A stretch of 64,000 nucleotides of DNA from Granulicella cerasi (GTDB taxonomy: Bacteria > Acidobacteriota > Terriglobia > Terriglobales > Acidobacteriaceae). Location of the stretch: NCBI RefSeq assembly GCF_025685575.1, contig NZ_JAGSYD010000001.1, forward strand, positions 1,057,852 to 1,121,851, read 5' to 3'. The translations under genes and the position numbers were made by a program. The notes under the pieces are model-generated. The model had not been told where the DNA came from. It did not search any database and saw only the letters and a program-made list of their open reading frames with translations. Of the stretch, positions 61,032 through 64,000 are shown one piece after another (position 1 is the stretch's first letter; every line of letters begins with the position of its first letter).

Positions 61032-64000
61032 ATGATTTCCGGGCCCACTCCGAGCACTGATGCGCCGCTGACGCACGCCGATCTCGCGTGGGCGCATCCG
61101 CTCGTGCAGGAGTGGTTTCTCGGCCGCTTCGGCTCGCCGACCGAGCCGCAGATTGCGGGCTGGCCGGCAATCCTGCGCGGCGAAGCGACGCTGATCTCTG
61201 CGCCGACGGGCTCGGGTAAGACGCTCGCTGCATTCCTTGTGTGTATCGACAAGCTGCTGCGCCTCGCCCTCGAAGGAGCGCTGACGCCGCACACGCATGT
61301 CGTGTATGTGTCGCCGCTCAAGGCGCTCTCCAACGACGTGCAGAAGAACCTCGACGGACCGCTCGCGGAGATTCGCGAGCTTGCGCTGCAGCGCGGCTAT
61401 CTCTGTCCGGAGATCCGCACCGGTGTGCGCACCGGCGACACGCTGCAGAAGGAACGCACGGCGATGCTCAAGCAGCCGCCGCACATTCTCGTTACCACCC
61501 CGGAGTCGCTGTACATCCTGCTCACGGCAGGCAAGCCGCGCGAGAATCTGCGCCGCGTGCAGACGGTCATCGTCGATGAAATTCATGCGATCGCGGACGA
61601 CAAGCGCGGTGCGCATCTGGCGCTGACGCTGGAGCGCCTCGACGCGCTCGTGTGCGGAGAGAACCGGCTCGCGCCCGGCGCGATGCTCACCGGCATGAGC
61701 ACAGCCCCGCAGCGCATCGGGCTAAGCGCCACGCAGAACCCCATTGAACTCGTTGCTGACTTCCTCGTAGGCGGATGCGACGATCACGCACCGCGTGCGC
61801 GCGCGACGATTGTGCAGGTAGGGCAGCGCCGCAAGCTCGATCTTGCGATTGAAGTGCCGAGCGATGAACTCGGCTCAATCACCTCGACCGCGATGCGTGA
61901 GGAGATGTTCTCGAAGCTTGCGGAGTTTGCAATGGCGCACCGCTCGACGCTCGTCTTCGTCAACACGCGTGCCCTTGTCGAGAAGATCAGCTTTGAACTC
62001 GCCGAACGCCTCGGCGCGGACGCTGTCGCCGCGCATCATGGCTCACTGTCACGCGCGCTGCGTCTTGATGCCGAGCAGCGGTTGAAGAATGGTGAGATTC
62101 GCATTCTTGTCGCGACGGCATCGCTCGAACTCGGCATCGACATTGGCAACGTTGACCTCGTCTGCCAGATTGCGACGACTCGTTCGGTCGCCGTGGCGAT
62201 GCAGCGCGTTGGCCGCGCGGGGCATTGGCGCGGCGCGGTGCCGAAGGGCCGTTTTTTTGCGCTCACTCGCGACGATCTGATGGAGCAGGCCGCTCTGCTG
62301 CGCAAAATGGTTGCTGGCGAGCTTGATCTGCTTGAAGTGCCTCCTGCGCCGGTCGATGTGTTGATGCAGCAACTCGTCGCGATGTGCGGCGCGGAGAGCT
62401 GGAACGAAGATCAACTCTTCGACATCGTGCGTCGTGCGCATCCGTATCGCAACCTCACGCTCGGTGAGTTCGATGAGCTGCTCGCGCTGCTGCATAACGG
62501 CATCGAAAACTCGCGTGGCCGCTACGGTGCCTACGTGTTGCGCGATCGCGTACAAGGCCAGGTGCATGCACGCCGTGGATCGCGCATGATTGCGATCTCC
62601 AACGGTGGCGCGATCCCCGATACCTCGCTTTTCAGCGTGATGCTGCAGCCGGAGAATGTGCAGATCGCTACGCTCGACGAGCACTTTGCCGTGGACTCTT
62701 CGCCGGGCGACGTCGTGCTGCTCGGCAACACGAGCTGGCGCATTCAGCGCATCGATCCTGCGGGCAAGGTGCTGGTCGAAGACGCGCACGGCGCACCGCC
62801 CAGCATCCCTTTCTGGGAAGGCGAAGCCCCACAGCGCACCGGCGTACTGAGCGATGCGGTGAGCGATCTGCGCGAGGAGATCGACCAGCGGACACGCAAT
62901 ACGAAGCCAAGTGAAGTGAGTGCCTCTCACGAAGAAGTGGCCGCGTGCATCGCGTGGATGAAGGAGCAATGCTTCGTCAACGATTCCGCTGCGCTGCAGC
63001 TCATCAGCTACGTTGTGGCTGGTCGCGCGGTGCTGGGTGCCGTGCCGACGAAGAAGCGCATCATCGCGGAGCGCTTCTTCGATGAAGGCGGCGGGCAACA
63101 GCTTATTCTGCATGCGCCTTTCGGCGGACGCTTGAATAAGGCGTGGGGGCTCGCGCTGCGCAAGCGCTTCTGTCGCGGCTTCAACTTCGAGTTGCAGGCT
63201 GCGGCGACCGACAACGGCATCAACATCTCGCTTGCCGAGCAGCATAGTTTTCCGCTGGCAGAGGTCTTTCAGTTTCTCTCGACCAACACCGCGCGAGGTC
63301 TGCTGGAGCAAGCGGCGATTCCTTCGCCGCTCTTTAAGAACCGTTGGCGCTGGGCGGCGGGGCGTTCGCTGCAACTGCTGCGCATGCAGAAGGGCAAGCG
63401 CGTTGCGCCGCAGATTCAGCGCTCGCGTTCGGATGATCTGCTCGCGTCGGTGTTCCCACATGCTTCTGCGTGTCCGGAGACGATGACCGGCGACATTGAA
63501 ATTCCTGATCATCCGCTGGTCAACGAAGTGATGCGCGACACGCTCTGCGAAGGCATGGACATCTATGGCCTTGAGGAGTTGTTGCAGGCGATTGCGGCAG
63601 GCGAGATCGAGTGCCTTGCCGTGGACACGCCTGTGCCGTCGCAGTTTGCGCATGAGCTGGTGAACGCGATGCCGTATGCGTTCCTTGATCCTGAGGATGC
63701 GGCGGCGCGTCGTACGCGTGCTGTGTCGCTGCGGCGTTCGTTGCCCGACTCTGTGTCCGATGGTGCAGGCAGGCTCGACCAGGCGGCGATTGATGCTGTG
63801 CGCGCGCAGCTTTGGCCGGATGTTCGCAACGAGCACGAGTTGCATGACCTGCTGCTGCAGCTTGTGGCATTACCGGTTGCGTTCCTCGCCGAGCATTGTG
63901 ACGACAAAGCCAGAGCGATGCAGCATTGGCCGCTGCATTTTGCAAAGCTACATCAGGCAGGCCGCGCGTTTGAGCTTGAGGTTGCGGGCGAGCGCATGTG
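61032..64000 (+). CDS. lhr: Lhr-family DEAD/DEAH helicase, 5' part (runs off the window)
   Basis: At least 989 residues, with no stop before the window ends. Superfamily 2 helicase. Walker A APTGSGKT is at about 57-64, VTTPESLYILL is motif Ib/Ic, and the DEIH box is at 182-185. LSATQNP is motif III, LATASLELGIDIG-type motif V is present, and motif VI QRVGRAGHWRG is at about 391. The long region after the two RecA domains fits the winged-helix and beta-barrel parts of Lhr-Core. These proteins unwind DNA-RNA hybrids or forked DNA in repair. The start ATG at 61032 is tentative; there is no clear ribosome site. A 598-residue ORF on the opposite strand is a shadow. Confidence 0.92.
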   Translation, partial: MISGPTPSTDAPLTHADLAWAHPLVQEWFLGRFGSPTEPQIAGWPAILRGEATLISAPTGSGKTLAAFLVCIDKLLRLALEGALTPHTHVVYVSPLKALSNDVQKNLDGPLAEIRELALQRGYLCPEIRTGVRTGDTLQKERTAMLKQPPHILVTTPESLYILLTAGKPRENLRRVQTVIVDEIHAIADDKRGAHLALTLERLDALVCGENRLAPGAMLTGMSTAPQRIGLSATQNPIELVADFLVGGCDDHAPRARATIVQVGQRRKLDLAIEVPSDELGSITSTAMREEMFSKLAEFAMAHRSTLVFVNTRALVEKISFELAERLGADAVAAHHGSLSRALRLDAEQRLKNGEIRILVATASLELGIDIGNVDLVCQIATTRSVAVAMQRVGRAGHWRGAVPKGRFFALTRDDLMEQAALLRKMVAGELDLLEVPPAPVDVLMQQLVAMCGAESWNEDQLFDIVRRAHPYRNLTLGEFDELLALLHNGIENSRGRYGAYVLRDRVQGQVHARRGSRMIAISNGGAIPDTSLFSVMLQPENVQIATLDEHFAVDSSPGDVVLLGNTSWRIQRIDPAGKVLVEDAHGAPPSIPFWEGEAPQRTGVLSDAVSDLREEIDQRTRNTKPSEVSASHEEVAACIAWMKEQCFVNDSAALQLISYVVAGRAVLGAVPTKKRIIAERFFDEGGGQQLILHAPFGGRLNKAWGLALRKRFCRGFNFELQAAATDNGINISLAEQHSFPLAEVFQFLSTNTARGLLEQAAIPSPLFKNRWRWAAGRSLQLLRMQKGKRVAPQIQRSRSDDLLASVFPHASACPETMTGDIEIPDHPLVNEVMRDTLCEGMDIYGLEELLQAIAAGEIECLAVDTPVPSQFAHELVNAMPYAFLDPEDAAARRTRAVSLRRSLPDSVSDGAGRLDQAAIDAVRAQLWPDVRNEHELHDLLLQLVALPVAFLAEHCDDKARAMQHWPLHFAKLHQAGRAFELEVAGERM

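Noticed and set aside
62049-63845. 598-residue minus-strand ORF opposite the helicase
   Set aside because: The plus strand carries an Lhr helicase with complete motifs through this whole stretch; the reverse frame is His/Arg-rich with no recognisable domain.

Overview
The window reads as ordinary chromosomal DNA of an Acidobacteriota bacterium, most likely class Terriglobia (the Terriglobus / Granulicella / Edaphobacter group). The grounds are high-GC, densely packed genes; two von Willebrand-type proteins of the acidobacterial VWFA-related kind; a GH79 glucuronidase like that of Acidobacterium capsulatum; very large secreted proteins with Ig-like and beta-propeller repeats; and a split glycine decarboxylase. 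This assignment is inferred from gene content only; no rRNA gene is present.

Layout. 0-9.7 kb: end of guaA, a POTRA-only exported protein, trpG/pabA, a large propeller lipoprotein, a Tat-exported GH79 enzyme and glmS. 9.7-10.85 kb: a small low-GC island of two unrecognised genes directly downstream of glmS. 11-14 kb: an orphan contractile-tail tube protein and a second propeller lipoprotein. 14.1-17.5 kb: a patch with a PutAbiC-like abortive-infection protein, a TPR protein, a zinc-ribbon membrane protein and a BrnT toxin/antitoxin pair, part of it at lower GC. 17.5-24.5 kb: membrane proteins, a polysaccharide deacetylase, a DUF3500 / HupE cluster and tRNA-Arg(CCG). 24.5-31.8 kb: a DUF2911 protein, the glycine cleavage genes gcvPB and gcvH-gcvPA, and between them a pseudokinase-SPOR protein. 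31.8-34 kb: a quinone-detoxification operon (mhqO-mhqD-marR). 34.3-42.6 kb: tatA, an outer-membrane protein, glgC, a DMT exporter, two VWA proteins and a phosphodiesterase. 42.6-51.3 kb: a histidine operon read on the minus strand, hisI-hisG-x-hisD-hisC-x-hisB-vapB-vapC-hisH-hisF-x-hisA. It begins with a short leader peptide holding nine histidines followed by an intrinsic terminator, and it has a VapBC module embedded with translational coupling. hisE is not in it. 51.6-64 kb: an acyltransferase, carbonic anhydrase plus bestrophin, a thioredoxin-like protein, a 1193-residue S53 protease, small exported proteins, a KdsC-type phosphatase and the start of an Lhr-family helicase that runs off the window.

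The points most worth a second look are: a dispersed intergenic hairpin family (five copies, two stem variants that differ by a compensatory base-pair swap, two of them as inverted pairs forming 140-184 bp elements); the His-rich leader and attenuator, which is too short for routine gene calling; vapBC inside the his operon; the pseudokinase-SPOR fusion; the DUF3500/HupE cluster with a duplicated periplasmic domain; and the small islands at 9.7-10.85 and 14.1-17.5 kb. I found no CRISPR array, integrase, transposase or rRNA gene.
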